Positions 18,561 to 28,838 are shown, counted from the stretch's first letter. The stretch: 42,093 bases of DNA from Verrucomicrobiota bacterium (GCA_029548565.1 JAKPNF010000146.1:1-42093); one strand, 5' to 3'. Made by a program: numbers and translations. Notes: generated by a model not told the origin, from the letters alone.

Positions 18561-19823
18561 TTAATTCGGCACGTCCAGTTGGGCGTTGCCGTCGTGGAAG
18601 CGGGCGTGGATGCGCTTGCCTTTGGGGAGTTGTTTTTTGCGGGAGATGACGCCGCCGTGTTCGTTGGCCAGCAGGACGAAGCCGCGTTTGAGGGAACCTT
18701 CTATGCCGACGGCTTGCAGGCGTTTTTCGAGGCCGTCGAGCGTGGCGCGGTAGGTGGCGAATTTTTGGGTGGGATCTTGTTGTGCGAAACGCAGCGCGGC
18801 CTCGTGCAATGCCGTGCGGGCGTGCGCGTTTTTTTCGCGCCATGTGCCGAGCAGGCGGCCAGAAAGTTCATCGAGGCGCAGCAGGGAGTTCTCGATGAAG
18901 TTTCCGGGGTGCAGTTTGTCGAGGCGGTGGCTTAAAAATTCCAGTTCGTTGGAAAGGTCTTCAAAAATATCGTCTTGCTTGCGGAAAAGTTCGTTGGCAG
19001 TTTCTTCGAGTTCGTCGAGCAGCAGGCGGTAGTTGGCCACGATGAGACTGGCGGCGGCACTGGGAGTTTCGGCGCGGTGGTCGGCGGCGAAATCGGCGAG
19101 GGTGAAATCGGTCTGGTGGCCGACGGCGGAGATGACGGGGGTATCGCACGCGGCAATCGCGCGGACAGTTTGCTCCTCGTTAAACGCCCACAAGTCTTCC
19201 AATGAACCGCCGCCACGCCCAACTACCAGCAGGTCAAACAGCCCGCTTTTGTCGGCGTGGACGATTTGTTTTGCGATCGTGTCGGCGGCACCGGCGCCTT
19301 GCACCTGCGCGGGTAATAAAACGAGCGTGCCTTTCCATTGGCCGTTTTTAAGGAGGCTCCAAAAATCGCGCAAGACCGCGCCGGTGGGCGAAGTCACGAA
19401 ACCGACCGTGCGGGGAAAGCGTGGAATTTCTTTTTTTCTATCCTCGTCGAAAAGCCCCTCCTGCGAGAGCTTTTCCTTGAGCCGTTCAAAGGCCTGCTGC
19501 AGGGGGCCGATGCCGTCTTCCAACACCGCCTGAGCGATGAGCTGGTAGCTGCCGCGCGGTTCGTACACGTCGATACGGCCGAAGGCCAAGACTCGCATCC
19601 CGTCGCGCAATTGCATTTTCAACTTGGCGGCCGCCCCGCGAAACACGACGGCGGAAAGCTGCGCGTTTTCGTCCTTGAGTGAAAAATACACATGCCCGCT
19701 GGATTGCATGCGCAGGCCGGAAATCTCCCCGCGCACCCACACCTGGGCGAAATGGGACTCGAACAGGCCCTTTATCTCGCGGGTCAGTTCGCTCACTTCA
19801 AAAATGTCCTGCGGGGCGCGCAT
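18561..19823 (-). CDS. xseA: Exodeoxyribonuclease VII large subunit
   Basis: VSELTREIKGLFESHFAQVWVRGEISGLRMQSSGHVYFSLKDENAQLSAVVFRG, VVGRGGGSLEDLWAFNEE, PVISAVGHQTDFTLADFAADHRAETPSAAA. Start set at MRAPQDIF. Confidence 0.95.
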   Translation of the reverse strand: MRAPQDIFEVSELTREIKGLFESHFAQVWVRGEISGLRMQSSGHVYFSLKDENAQLSAVVFRGAAAKLKMQLRDGMRVLAFGRIDVYEPRGSYQLIAQAVLEDGIGPLQQAFERLKEKLSQEGLFDEDRKKEIPRFPRTVGFVTSPTGAVLRDFWSLLKNGQWKGTLVLLPAQVQGAGAADTIAKQIVHADKSGLFDLLVVGRGGGSLEDLWAFNEEQTVRAIAACDTPVISAVGHQTDFTLADFAADHRAETPSAAASLIVANYRLLLDELEETANELFRKQDDIFEDLSNELEFLSHRLDKLHPGNFIENSLLRLDELSGRLLGTWREKNAHARTALHEAALRFAQQDPTQKFATYRATLDGLEKRLQAVGIEGSLKRGFVLLANEHGGVISRKKQLPKGKRIHARFHDGNAQLDVPN

Positions 19824-19941
19824 ATCCTTAACTGTGCGCCTTTTCGGGCGTGCGGGCGAGCGCTTTTTATGGGGGAAAATAGTTGGCCTGCCCAAAAAAT
19901 CGGATTGACCCATGGCGCAAAAGCCCAAGAATAGGCGCTTT

Positions 19942-20661
19942 ATGAAACACACCAAAATTGCACTCATGCTTGCGGCCGCCGCGGGCATTGCCATGCCCCT
20001 TTTCGGGGACGAACCCACCGACGCCCAACTGCTCGAAGCGCTGGGCTGGATGCAGGGTCACCAGACGCAGCACTCGATGCAGCAGATGGTCGACGAGGGA
20101 TTTCTCTCGGCCGAGGAACTGGCCATCGTCAAGGAAAACTTCGTGAAGGGCCTTAACGACAAGGACGAATCCGGCCACGACAAAATGGAAGCGCTCATGC
20201 CCAAGCTGCAGGAATTTTTCCAAAAGCGCCAGGAAGCGGTCTCGAAAAAGGCCGAGGCCCAGGCCGCCAGCTTCTTTGAAGAACTGGACAAGAAGGAAGG
20301 CATCCAGCAGACCGCCAGCGGCCTGCGCTACGAGATCATCGAAAAAGGCTCCGACCAAAAACCCGCGGCCACCGACACCGTCAAGGTGCACTACGAGGGC
20401 AAACTGGTCGACGGCAAAGTCTTTGACTCGAGCATCGAGCGCGGCGAGCCGATCGAATTCCCGCTCAGCGGCGTGATCGCCGGCTGGACGGAAGGCCTGC
20501 AGCTCATCGGCAAAGGCGGCAAGGTGAAACTCTACATCCCCGGCCACCTGGCCTACGGCGAGCGCGGCATGCCGCCCGTCATCCCGCCCAACGCGACGCT
20601 GATCTTCGACGTCGAGCTGCTCGACATCCCGCCCGCCGCTGCCGCGCCGGCCGAGAAATAA
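19942..20661 (+). CDS. FKBP-type peptidyl-prolyl cis-trans isomerase (Mip/FkpA-like), secreted
   Basis: [66 protein letters not shown]...[31 protein letters not shown]. Confidence 0.95.
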   Translation: MKHTKIALMLAAAAGIAMPLFGDEPTDAQLLEALGWMQGHQTQHSMQQMVDEGFLSAEELAIVKENFVKGLNDKDESGHDKMEALMPKLQEFFQKRQEAVSKKAEAQAASFFEELDKKEGIQQTASGLRYEIIEKGSDQKPAATDTVKVHYEGKLVDGKVFDSSIERGEPIEFPLSGVIAGWTEGLQLIGKGGKVKLYIPGHLAYGERGMPPVIPPNATLIFDVELLDIPPAAAAPAEK

Positions 20662-20690
20662 GACGACGGAGCTTTTATAATTCAAAGAAA

Positions 20691-20719
20691 ACGGCGCCCC
20701 GACTCGGGCGCCGTTTTTC
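20691..20719 (+). terminator. Intrinsic terminator downstream of FKBP gene
   Basis: ACGGCGCCC-cgactc-GGGCGCCGT followed by TTTT. Confidence 0.85.
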
Positions 20720-20797
20720 TGTATGGCAAACAAACGCGCGCGTGCGCTATAATTGATAAACAGACGCTTTTCGTTTTCCCAAACCGCCCATATAAAA

Positions 20798-21007
20798 ATG
20801 CCGCTGTACGAATACAACTGCCCGCGCTGCAAAAAGCAATTCGAACTGCTCATCCGCGGCCGCGAAAAACCGAAATGCCCGCATTGCGGCAGCGCCAAAC
20901 TCGAGAAACTATTTTCAACTTTCGGCGCAAAGACGGACGCGACCGCCCCTTGCGGCCAGAAAAAATCCTCCGTGCAGCATTGCTGCGGCGGGCAGTGCTG
21001 CCACTAA
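20798..21007 (+). CDS. FmdB-like zinc-ribbon protein
   Basis: MPLYEYNCPRCKKQFELLIRGREKPKCPHCGSAKLEKLFSTFG; C-terminal Cys/His tail. Confidence 0.88.
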   Translation: MPLYEYNCPRCKKQFELLIRGREKPKCPHCGSAKLEKLFSTFGAKTDATAPCGQKKSSVQHCCGGQCCH

Positions 21008-21011
21008 AAAG

Positions 21012-21878
21012 ATGCGCACGATTTTTCACGCGACTGTTTTAATTTTCCTAACCTGCGTGTGCGCGTGGGGCTACAACCCGCTGTCCCCGGAGAAGGAGGC
21101 CGAGCTGCGCGAACGCGCGGACGCGACGCCGCTGGAAAACCGCTTGGCCGACATCGTCAAACGCCAGCAGACGCTGCTGGAGAAAGAAGACGCCCTCTCC
21201 GAAAGCGAGATCGAACGCACCATCGCCGAGCTTTCCGGCGCCTACACCCAGCTGCTGCGCGACCATCCCGACAACCTGCTGCTGCTGCTGCACTACGGAA
21301 AATTTTTGCGCATGGTCGGCGAGGACAAGGGAGCCGTGACCGTCTTCGAACGCGTGCGCAAGCTCGACGACTCGGTGGCCGTCGCCTACCAGCAACTGGC
21401 CAACATCCACGCCGAAAACGGCCGCTATCACGAGGCTTGGCCGCTGCTGCAAACCTGCCTGAAGCTCGCGCCGGACGTGGCGCTGTACCACTACCAGATG
21501 GGCGAATTTTTAAACGTGTTTGGTGAGTACCTTGTCAGCGCGAACCTTTTAAAGGCCGACGAGCTTTCCCCGCGCCTGCAGGCCGAATTCAAGCGCGCGC
21601 TGGAGCTTGACCCCACTTCGGCAAGGCTGGCCGAACGCTACGCGCAGTCTTTTTACCAAGTACCCGAGCCGGACTGGAAAGAGGCGCTTGGCGCCTGGCA
21701 AAAAGCGCTCGCGCTGACAAGCGACCCGATCGCCGCCGTGCCGCTGCGCTTGCATGTGGCGCGCTGCTATCTGGAGCTGGGCGAATTTGAAAAGGCGCGC
21801 GCGCTGCTCAAGTCGCCCGCCCCGCCCGCCCTCGAGCCAATACGCGCCGAGCTTTCAAAGCGGCTGCCAAAAGAATAA
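21012..21878 (+). CDS. TPR-repeat protein, exported
   Basis: Signal-like N-terminus; DNLLLLLHYGKFLRMVGEDKGAVTVFERVRKLDDSVAVAYQQLANIHAENGRYHEAWPLLQTCLKLAPDVALYHYQMG. Confidence 0.75.
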   Translation: MRTIFHATVLIFLTCVCAWGYNPLSPEKEAELRERADATPLENRLADIVKRQQTLLEKEDALSESEIERTIAELSGAYTQLLRDHPDNLLLLLHYGKFLRMVGEDKGAVTVFERVRKLDDSVAVAYQQLANIHAENGRYHEAWPLLQTCLKLAPDVALYHYQMGEFLNVFGEYLVSANLLKADELSPRLQAEFKRALELDPTSARLAERYAQSFYQVPEPDWKEALGAWQKALALTSDPIAAVPLRLHVARCYLELGEFEKARALLKSPAPPALEPIRAELSKRLPKE

Positions 21879-21887
21879 TTTTTTTCG

Positions 21888-22538
21888 ATGATCGACCAGG
21901 AACTCGCCATAAAACTGTTCATGTTTCTCGTGCTGGTGTGCAGCCTCTCGCTGCACGAGTGGGGGCACGCCTTCGCCGCCGACAAACTCGGCGACCCGCT
22001 GCCGCGCCTGCAAGGCCGCGTGACGCTCAATCCCTTGGCGCACATCGACCCGATCGGCACCATCGCGATTCCGCTGCTGATGATTTTGCTCAGCCCGGGC
22101 TTCGCGATCATCGGCTGGGCAAAGCCCGTGCAAGTCTCGCTGCCCAACCCCAAAACGCGCATGCGCGACGATCTTGTGTCCACCGCCGCTGGCCCCGCGA
22201 TGAACCTGCTGCTGGCCATAGTGCTGGCAATCGCGCTGGCCTTCGCCACGCGCTACGGCAGCGATTTGCACCAGCAGGCGGTTTTCATGGCGCTGTATGT
22301 CAATTTGCTGCTGCTGGTTTTCAACCTGCTGCCCATACCGCCTCTGGACGGCTCGCACTTTTTGCCTTATGCGGGCATGAGCCGCGAAACCTACGCGCGC
22401 ATCGCGCGTTTTTCGCTCATCATCCTAATCATCCTGATCAACATCCCCGTCTTTTGGACACTGATGCGCACGATCATTGAATGGCTGATGGTGCCGCTGC
22501 TTTTTTTGACGGATGGCGTGCTGAATCTGCTGAGCTGA
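21888..22538 (+). CDS. Site-2 protease family (M50) membrane protein
   Basis: SLHEWGHAFAADKLGDPLPRLQGRVTLNPLAHIDPIGTI, NLLPIPPLDGSHF. Confidence 0.92.
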   Translation: MIDQELAIKLFMFLVLVCSLSLHEWGHAFAADKLGDPLPRLQGRVTLNPLAHIDPIGTIAIPLLMILLSPGFAIIGWAKPVQVSLPNPKTRMRDDLVSTAAGPAMNLLLAIVLAIALAFATRYGSDLHQQAVFMALYVNLLLLVFNLLPIPPLDGSHFLPYAGMSRETYARIARFSLIILIILINIPVFWTLMRTIIEWLMVPLLFLTDGVLNLLS

Positions 22539-22553
22539 CAGCCTTGCCCTGTA

Positions 22554-23234
22554 CTATTTTCCAAATCCGCCCTTGCGCAAAAACAGGGTCTGGTCGGTGC
22601 GGGCGGCGTGGGCGGCATTGTGGGTTACCAAAATCAGCGCGGCTGCCTCCTGGCGGGTGAGTTCCAACAGCAAGGTCATGACGCCTTCGCCGGTCGTCTC
22701 GTCGAGGTTTCCGGTGGGCTCGTCGGCCAATAAAATTTTTGGGCGGTTCATGAGGGCGCGGGCCACGGCCACGCGCTGGCATTCGCCGCCGGACAATTGC
22801 GCACTGACGTGCTTCATGCGATCTTTTAAGCCCACGCGCTCGAGCAGCTCTTTGGCGCGTTGGCTATCCTGCGCGCGCACTTGGCCTACTATGCGGCGGG
22901 CCATCAGCACATTTTCCAGCGCGGAGAGTTCCGGCATGAGATAAAAGGCCTGAAAGACCATGCCCATCCAGCGCGCGCGGCGGGCGGCTTTCCAGTCCTG
23001 GGATTTTCCGTTGACGGGTTCCCCTTCCCAAAAAAGTTCGCCGCCAGTCGGGGTTTCCAGTGCGCTGAGCAGATACAGCAGCGTCGTCTTTCCGGAGCCG
23101 GATTCGCCGCGAATGCTCACGCTCGTTCCCGCGAGAATATCGAAATCGACTCCCTGCAACACGGGAATTTCCCTGCCGGCGGCCGTGTAGGTTTTTGCCA
23201 AGGCGCGGGCGCTGATGATGGGGTGTTCACTCAT
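22554..23234 (-). CDS. lolD: LolD-like ABC transporter ATP-binding protein
   Basis: GESGSGKTTLLYLLSALETPTGGELFW, LSGGECQRVAVARALMNRPKILLADEPTGNLDE. Start at MSEHPIISAR. Confidence 0.88.
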   Translation of the reverse strand: MSEHPIISARALAKTYTAAGREIPVLQGVDFDILAGTSVSIRGESGSGKTTLLYLLSALETPTGGELFWEGEPVNGKSQDWKAARRARWMGMVFQAFYLMPELSALENVLMARRIVGQVRAQDSQRAKELLERVGLKDRMKHVSAQLSGGECQRVAVARALMNRPKILLADEPTGNLDETTGEGVMTLLLELTRQEAAALILVTHNAAHAARTDQTLFLRKGGFGK

Positions 23235-24459
23235 GGCGCAGGGTCTCCGAGGGCCGGATGCGGGCCGCCCGCCACGCGGGCAACAGCCCGGCGAGCGTCG
23301 CCGCGACGATCGCAAAGAGAATGATTTTCACGAAGTCCGCCACCACATAGTCGGCGGGGAAACTCAGAAACTGGTAATACTTCGCCATCGTGACAGGATC
23401 CATCACCAGCCCGACAATTTCATTGCGGAATTTCAAAATGACCAGCGCCAGCACGCAGCCGAGCAGCGAGCCCGCGATCCCAATCAAAAATCCCTGCCAG
23501 CAAAAAACAACCGCCGACTGCCAGGAACGCGCGCCGAGCGCGCCGAGCAGCCCGATCTCGCGTGTCTTGCGCACGACGGACGTGTGCAGCGAGATCATGA
23601 TGGAAAAGGCGGCCACCACCAAAATCAGCAGCATCACGAAAACCATCACGGTTTTTTCGAGCAAGATGATGCTTAAAAATTCGCGGTTGCCGTCCATCCA
23701 GCTCATCGCGGTTTGGGGCGGGCGCAATAGCTCCATGTTAAAACGCTCCGCTTCACGCTCGGCGGCGCCCATGTCGCTGTCGGCGTGTTTTAAGCGCACC
23801 GCCAATTTGTGCGCGCCCTTGTCCAGCCCGTAAAGTTCCTGCATCAACCGCAGCGTGACAACGGCGGTGTTTTCATCCACGGCCGACCAGCCCGTTTCAA
23901 AAAGTCCCGCCACTTTCAACGTGCGCGGCAGCAGCACCTCGTCGCGCTTGAGGTGGTCGAGCATCAGCGGCGTGAACAAGTCGACCTCCTCGCCGAGCGT
24001 CGTGCCAATCGCGCGGGCCAGGCCGGTGCTCAGCAAAATCGAGTCGTCGTCCAGCTCCTCAAGGCTGCCCATGAAAACATATTTCGAAAGCGGGATCACT
24101 TCCTGCCCCGCCGCCTCGCCGACGCCGAGTACTCCGGGAAAACTCGGGCGGTTGCCGTATTGCAGCATGACGACGCCGCGGGCGATCGGCGCGACGCCGG
24201 ACACTTCGCCATCTTGCGCGATTTTTTCGGCCAGCGCGTAGGGTTCCTCCATGATGCCGCCGTCGGAAATCTGCAAGTGCCCGTTTACCTCGACGAGCTT
24301 GTCGCGGATTTCCTTGCCAAAGCCGTTCATCACGCTGGACACGCACAACAGCACCGCCACGCCCAGCGCCACGCCCAACACGCTCATCGCGGCGAAAAAC
24401 GAGACGATCTTCCCCGTCGGGAAGAGCTGCTTTAACGCCAGATAGAGCGACCAGGGCAT
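23227..24459 (-). CDS. LolC/LolE-like ABC transporter permease
   Basis: FFAAMSVLGVALGVAVLLCVSSVMNGFGKEIRDKL, VRKTREIGLLGALGARSWQSAVVFCWQGFLIGIAGSLLG; overlaps lolD start. Confidence 0.88.
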   Translation of the reverse strand: MPWSLYLALKQLFPTGKIVSFFAAMSVLGVALGVAVLLCVSSVMNGFGKEIRDKLVEVNGHLQISDGGIMEEPYALAEKIAQDGEVSGVAPIARGVVMLQYGNRPSFPGVLGVGEAAGQEVIPLSKYVFMGSLEELDDDSILLSTGLARAIGTTLGEEVDLFTPLMLDHLKRDEVLLPRTLKVAGLFETGWSAVDENTAVVTLRLMQELYGLDKGAHKLAVRLKHADSDMGAAEREAERFNMELLRPPQTAMSWMDGNREFLSIILLEKTVMVFVMLLILVVAAFSIMISLHTSVVRKTREIGLLGALGARSWQSAVVFCWQGFLIGIAGSLLGCVLALVILKFRNEIVGLVMDPVTMAKYYQFLSFPADYVVADFVKIILFAIVAATLAGLLPAWRAARIRPSETLRHE

Positions 24460-24462
24460 TTT

Positions 24463-26025
24463 TTATTCTTTTGTGCTTTCTTGCTGCGGCGTTCCTTCAC
24501 GTTCGCCGGCAAGCGGGCGCATAGCGGGGAACAAAATCACATCGCGGATGCTGGCCGCCCCCGTGAGCAAAATCGCCAGGCGGTCGATGCCCACGCCCAT
24601 ACCACCAGCAGGCGGCATACCGTGTTCGAGCGCCGTCAAAAAGTCCTCGTCCAGATTTTGCTTTTCGTCACCCACCTGGCACTCGAGCATTTTGCGCTGC
24701 GTGAGCGGGTCGTTCTGCTCCGAGTACGCGGGCGCGATCTCCTGGCCGTTGATGCACAGTTCAAACACATCGAGCGTGCCCGAGCCGTCGGGCGTGAGCT
24801 TGGCCAAGGGGCACAGCTCGCTGGGGATATGCGTGACAAACGTCGGCTGGATGAGGCTCGGCTCGACGATTTTTTCATACACGTCTTGCGTGACGGCAAA
24901 GTCATCCAGCGCGGGATTCACCTCGATGCCGAGCTTCTCGCAAGCAGCGAGCTTTTCCTGTTTTGAGCGCGAGAACCAATCCTTGTCGTCGGTGGCCTCT
25001 ATGACCAGGTCGCGGTAAGACACTTCGCGCCATTTTCCGCCCAGCTCGATCTCGCCGCCGTCGGCGCGCGGGATGCGGGTGTTGCCGCCGAGCACCGTCT
25101 TGCACAGGTGCTGCACCATGTCGTACATCAGCGTCATCATGCCGCGGTAGTCGCTGTACGCCTGGTAGACTTCCAGCATCGTGAACTCCGGGTTGTGGCG
25201 GCGCGAGAGCCCCTCGTTGCGAAAGACGCGCCCAAGCTCGAACACACGGTCAAACCCGCCCACGAGCATGCGTTTCAAATGAAGCTCGGGCGCTATGCGC
25301 ATGTAAAAATCGCAGCTCAGCGCGTTGAAGTGCGTGACAAAGGGGCGCGCCGCCGCGCCGCCTGCCATGTTTTGCAAAACGGGCAATTCCACTTCCGTGA
25401 AATCGCGCGACCACAAAAAGCTGCGGATCTCCCGCACGATCGCGCTGCGCTTGAAAAAGCGCTCGCGCGAGTCAGGGTTGACGATCAAATCGAGGTAGCG
25501 CTGGCGGTAGATCGCGTCGGCGTCCTTGAGGCCGTGCCACTTTTCCGGCAAGGGGCGCAGCGCTTTTGAAAGCAGGTCAAAGGCGTGCACGCGCACGGTC
25601 ACCTCGCCCGTCTTGCTCTTAAAGAGCGTGCCGTTGACGCCAATGATGTCGCCCACGTCGAGTTTTTTGAAGGCGTTGTAAGCCTCCTCACCCACGATGT
25701 CGCGCTTGAAATAAAGCTGGATAACGCCGTCGCGGTCGAGAATTTTCACGAAGCTCGCCTTGCCCATCACGCGAAAGACCGTCAGGCGCCCGGCCAGTGA
25801 GACAAAGGGGCCTTCGACGCCCTCCGGCAGATGACCGTCGACCTCTTGCGGGGCGAGTTCTTTTTCATACAGCGCCTTGACCTGCGCGCTGGTGTGCGTC
25901 TGCGGCCAATTGGCGGCGTAGGGGTCTTTGCCCGCCTTGCGCATCTCCTCGAGCTTTTGCAAACGAACCGCGTAAAGGTCGTTCGTGTTGTCGGCTTGGG
26001 AAGGCTGTGTGTGGTGCTCGCTCAT
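24463..26025 (-). CDS. lysS: Lysyl-tRNA synthetase (class II)
   Basis: YRQRYLDLIVNPDSRERFFKRSAIVREIRSFL, RVFELGRVFRNEGLSRRHNPEFTMLEVYQAYSDY, MPPAGGMGVGIDRLAILLTGAASIRDVILFP. Confidence 0.96.
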   Translation of the reverse strand: MSEHHTQPSQADNTNDLYAVRLQKLEEMRKAGKDPYAANWPQTHTSAQVKALYEKELAPQEVDGHLPEGVEGPFVSLAGRLTVFRVMGKASFVKILDRDGVIQLYFKRDIVGEEAYNAFKKLDVGDIIGVNGTLFKSKTGEVTVRVHAFDLLSKALRPLPEKWHGLKDADAIYRQRYLDLIVNPDSRERFFKRSAIVREIRSFLWSRDFTEVELPVLQNMAGGAAARPFVTHFNALSCDFYMRIAPELHLKRMLVGGFDRVFELGRVFRNEGLSRRHNPEFTMLEVYQAYSDYRGMMTLMYDMVQHLCKTVLGGNTRIPRADGGEIELGGKWREVSYRDLVIEATDDKDWFSRSKQEKLAACEKLGIEVNPALDDFAVTQDVYEKIVEPSLIQPTFVTHIPSELCPLAKLTPDGSGTLDVFELCINGQEIAPAYSEQNDPLTQRKMLECQVGDEKQNLDEDFLTALEHGMPPAGGMGVGIDRLAILLTGAASIRDVILFPAMRPLAGEREGTPQQESTKE

Positions 26026-26136
26026 GGCAATTTTTCAATTTTGCCAAAATTTGCGCGCGGAGTGAACACATAAATAGGCGATTGCAAGGTTGCCAACGGC
26101 CGTGGAGGCGGTACACTCAAGAAAACCGCACTTGTT

Positions 26137-27867
26137 ATGCCAAAGACTCTTACCCGCCTGGCCGCCGAACTCGGCATGAGCACGGCCGCTTTCCAGCATT
26201 TTTTGAAACAGCGCGGCGATCTGCGCTGCGTCGACGAGGAGGCCACCTTCACCGACGCCGAGGCCAGGCGCCTGCGCGACGCCCTGTGCGTGGAAAACAC
26301 CGACGAGCCAAACGCCGGGCTCACCGGCATGAGCGTGTCGCGCTTCAAGGCCTTCGGCACCCCGCAGCATGTGCGCTTGGCGCCGATCACGCTGGTGTTC
26401 GGGCAAAACAGCGTGGGCAAGTCGTCCTTTTTGCACGCGCTTTTGTGGGCGCACCATGTGGCGATGACGGGGGAGCTGGACGTCGTCAACCCGACCTTGA
26501 CGGGCAACTCCGTGCACTTGGGCGGGTTTGACAACGTCGTTTTCCGCCACCAGCACGGCGGGAGTTTCACGCTGGGCTTTGACGTGCAGACCCCGCGGCT
26601 CAACACGTTTTTCGATGAATCCGTGCGCTTTCGCGCGAGCGTTTCCTTTTTAAAACCCAAGGCCACCGACGACGACCTGACGCCCGCCCCGCATCCTGAA
26701 CATTACTGGCTGGATGTGGACGAACAGCCCCTGCTCAAGGCGCATTACGCGGGCAAGGAGGGCTTCGCGGTGCAGTCGCTGAATTTGGAACACCCGCTGT
26801 TCGCGCGGCTTTTCAAACGCATGGCGAGCCTGTCGACCAAGAAGGCGCCGCCCTCGGGCGCCGACGCCGCAAAACTGCGCACGTACGCCCAGGCATTGGC
26901 CACGCGCATGCGTTTTCAAGGCGGACGGCTGCTGCCCAAGCGCATGGCGCTGACAAACGGCGTGCCCGCGCGCCGCAAGACAAGCGCCTCCGGCACACTT
27001 GAAAAATACAAACAGATTCTCGAAGCCGTGCTGCCGCAGTTTATCGATTCGTTGGTGTCCACCGCCGCCGACCGCGTGAACGACTACCTGCGCACGCTCA
27101 ATTACCTCGGCCCCTTGCGCGCGTATCCCGACCGCGGCTTCTCGCTCGAAGACCGCAGCGACCCGAACTGGCGCGCGGGCGGCGGGCACGCCTGGGAGAT
27201 GTTGCGCGACGAGGGCTCTTTGCGCCGCGAGGTGAACGAGTTTTTGGGGACCGAGCACTTGCAAACGGGCTACGAATTTCGCCTGAACCGCTTTGTCAAA
27301 ACACGCGAGGCCGCCAAGCGCCTCGCGCAAAAAAAAGCGCGCGATGCCGACGAGCAGAAGCTCCAAAAACTCATCGAAGATCCCGCCTTGCCCCACGTCA
27401 ACCAGCTCGCATTGTACGACCTGCGCAACGAGATGCAAGTCAGCCACCGCGACGTGGGCGTGGGGCTAAGCCAGGTTGTCCCCGTGCTCCTGCTGTCGGC
27501 CGCCAGCGATTTTAAAACCATCATCGTCGAGCAGCCCGAGCTGCACATTCACCCCGCCCTGCAGGCGGATCTGGCGGACATTTTTATCAAATCGGCCCTG
27601 CTGCGCGGCAACCGTTTCATTTTGGAAACCCACAGCGAAAACCTCATGCTGCGCCTGCTCAAGCGCATCCGCCAGAGTTTTCAAAACGATCCCGAGTATC
27701 CCGCAGATTGGCCGAAGCTCTCCCCCGAGATGATCTCGGTCGTCTACGCCAAGGCGGGCAAAAACGGCACTGATCTCATTCCCATTCAACTTACTCAGGA
27801 CGGCGATTTTGAGAACCGCTGGCCCGACGGATTTTTCACCGAGCGCGCGCGCGAACTGTTTTCCTGA
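26137..27867 (+). CDS. AAA/ABC-type ATPase with DUF3696-like C-terminus and N-terminal IF2_N-like segment
   Basis: Walker A GQNSVGKSS; signature-like GVGLSQVVPVL; Walker B TIIVEQPELHIHPALQ; FILETHSENLMLRLLKRI; C-terminal DGDFENRWPDGFFTERARELFS. Confidence 0.85.
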   Translation: MPKTLTRLAAELGMSTAAFQHFLKQRGDLRCVDEEATFTDAEARRLRDALCVENTDEPNAGLTGMSVSRFKAFGTPQHVRLAPITLVFGQNSVGKSSFLHALLWAHHVAMTGELDVVNPTLTGNSVHLGGFDNVVFRHQHGGSFTLGFDVQTPRLNTFFDESVRFRASVSFLKPKATDDDLTPAPHPEHYWLDVDEQPLLKAHYAGKEGFAVQSLNLEHPLFARLFKRMASLSTKKAPPSGADAAKLRTYAQALATRMRFQGGRLLPKRMALTNGVPARRKTSASGTLEKYKQILEAVLPQFIDSLVSTAADRVNDYLRTLNYLGPLRAYPDRGFSLEDRSDPNWRAGGGHAWEMLRDEGSLRREVNEFLGTEHLQTGYEFRLNRFVKTREAAKRLAQKKARDADEQKLQKLIEDPALPHVNQLALYDLRNEMQVSHRDVGVGLSQVVPVLLLSAASDFKTIIVEQPELHIHPALQADLADIFIKSALLRGNRFILETHSENLMLRLLKRIRQSFQNDPEYPADWPKLSPEMISVVYAKAGKNGTDLIPIQLTQDGDFENRWPDGFFTERARELFS

Positions 27868-27870
27868 GAC

Positions 27871-28794
27871 ATGTGGAACGAATACGCAGTTGACCCCGAG
27901 TGCCTCATTCCCTCGCGCGACCGCTTCGCGCGGCTGTTTTTCGACTTCAGCTTCGAGCAGGGGCGCCTCATCGCATCCTATCCCGACAACTGGCGCGCGC
28001 GCCTGTACGACAAAATCGAAAGCTCCCCCCTGCGCGATGGCGAAAAAGCCTGGATGCTCGAGCACCTCTCGCGCTCCAAGCAGCGCATGATGCCGCCGGA
28101 CAAGCGCGCGTTTTTCGAGGAGATCCCCTATTTGCAAAATGCGCTGCAATGCCAGGAAAGCGGCCGGCCTTTCCACGCCATCGTCTCCGAGGAAAACCCC
28201 GCAAACGCCCCGCGTGTGTGCCTGGCCACAGAAATTTCCGACGCCGAACCCCTCTGGCGCAGCGACGCCACCATCACCGTCGGGCGCGACGCCGCCGAGC
28301 TTATCCGCCCCGTCGAGCGCCTGCTCAACCACGCCAAGCTCGTCATGCTCATAGACCCCTATTTCGCCACCGCAGACGGCACCCCGCGCGGCCGCTTCCT
28401 GCGTCCCCTTGAGCGCCTGCTCGACGTCCTCGCCGCCCAAAAACGCTTCCCCGATCGCCTCGAATACCACAGCAACGCCGCCAACATCCGCACCTCCCTA
28501 AGCAAATTCAAACAACGCATGCGCGAAGGCCTCGCCCCCCTGCTGCGCCCCGGGCAATTCATCGATTTCGTCGGCTGGAAACCCCGCAAAAGCGACCGCC
28601 GCCAAGCCTTCCACGACCGCTACATCGTCACCGACCTGGCCGGCGCCGGGTACACCTACGGCCTCGACGACGGCCCCGAAGGCGAAACCACCGGCGTCCA
28701 ACGCCTCTCCTCCCAAGACCACACCCGCGTGCTCGACGACTTCTCCCTGCGCTCCCAAACCTACGACCTCATCCTACGCTTCCGCGTAGGATGA
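27871..28794 (+). CDS. PLD-like protein (single HxR-x4-D motif), co-directional with ATPase
   Basis: KLVMLIDPYFATADG then QAFHDRYIVTDLAGAGYTYG; starts 3 bp after the ATPase stop codon. Confidence 0.6.
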   Translation: MWNEYAVDPECLIPSRDRFARLFFDFSFEQGRLIASYPDNWRARLYDKIESSPLRDGEKAWMLEHLSRSKQRMMPPDKRAFFEEIPYLQNALQCQESGRPFHAIVSEENPANAPRVCLATEISDAEPLWRSDATITVGRDAAELIRPVERLLNHAKLVMLIDPYFATADGTPRGRFLRPLERLLDVLAAQKRFPDRLEYHSNAANIRTSLSKFKQRMREGLAPLLRPGQFIDFVGWKPRKSDRRQAFHDRYIVTDLAGAGYTYGLDDGPEGETTGVQRLSSQDHTRVLDDFSLRSQTYDLILRFRVG

Positions 28795-28838
28795 GGAGGA
28801 AGGAGAAAAAAAGGGAGAGTAGAAGGAATTAAAAAAAT

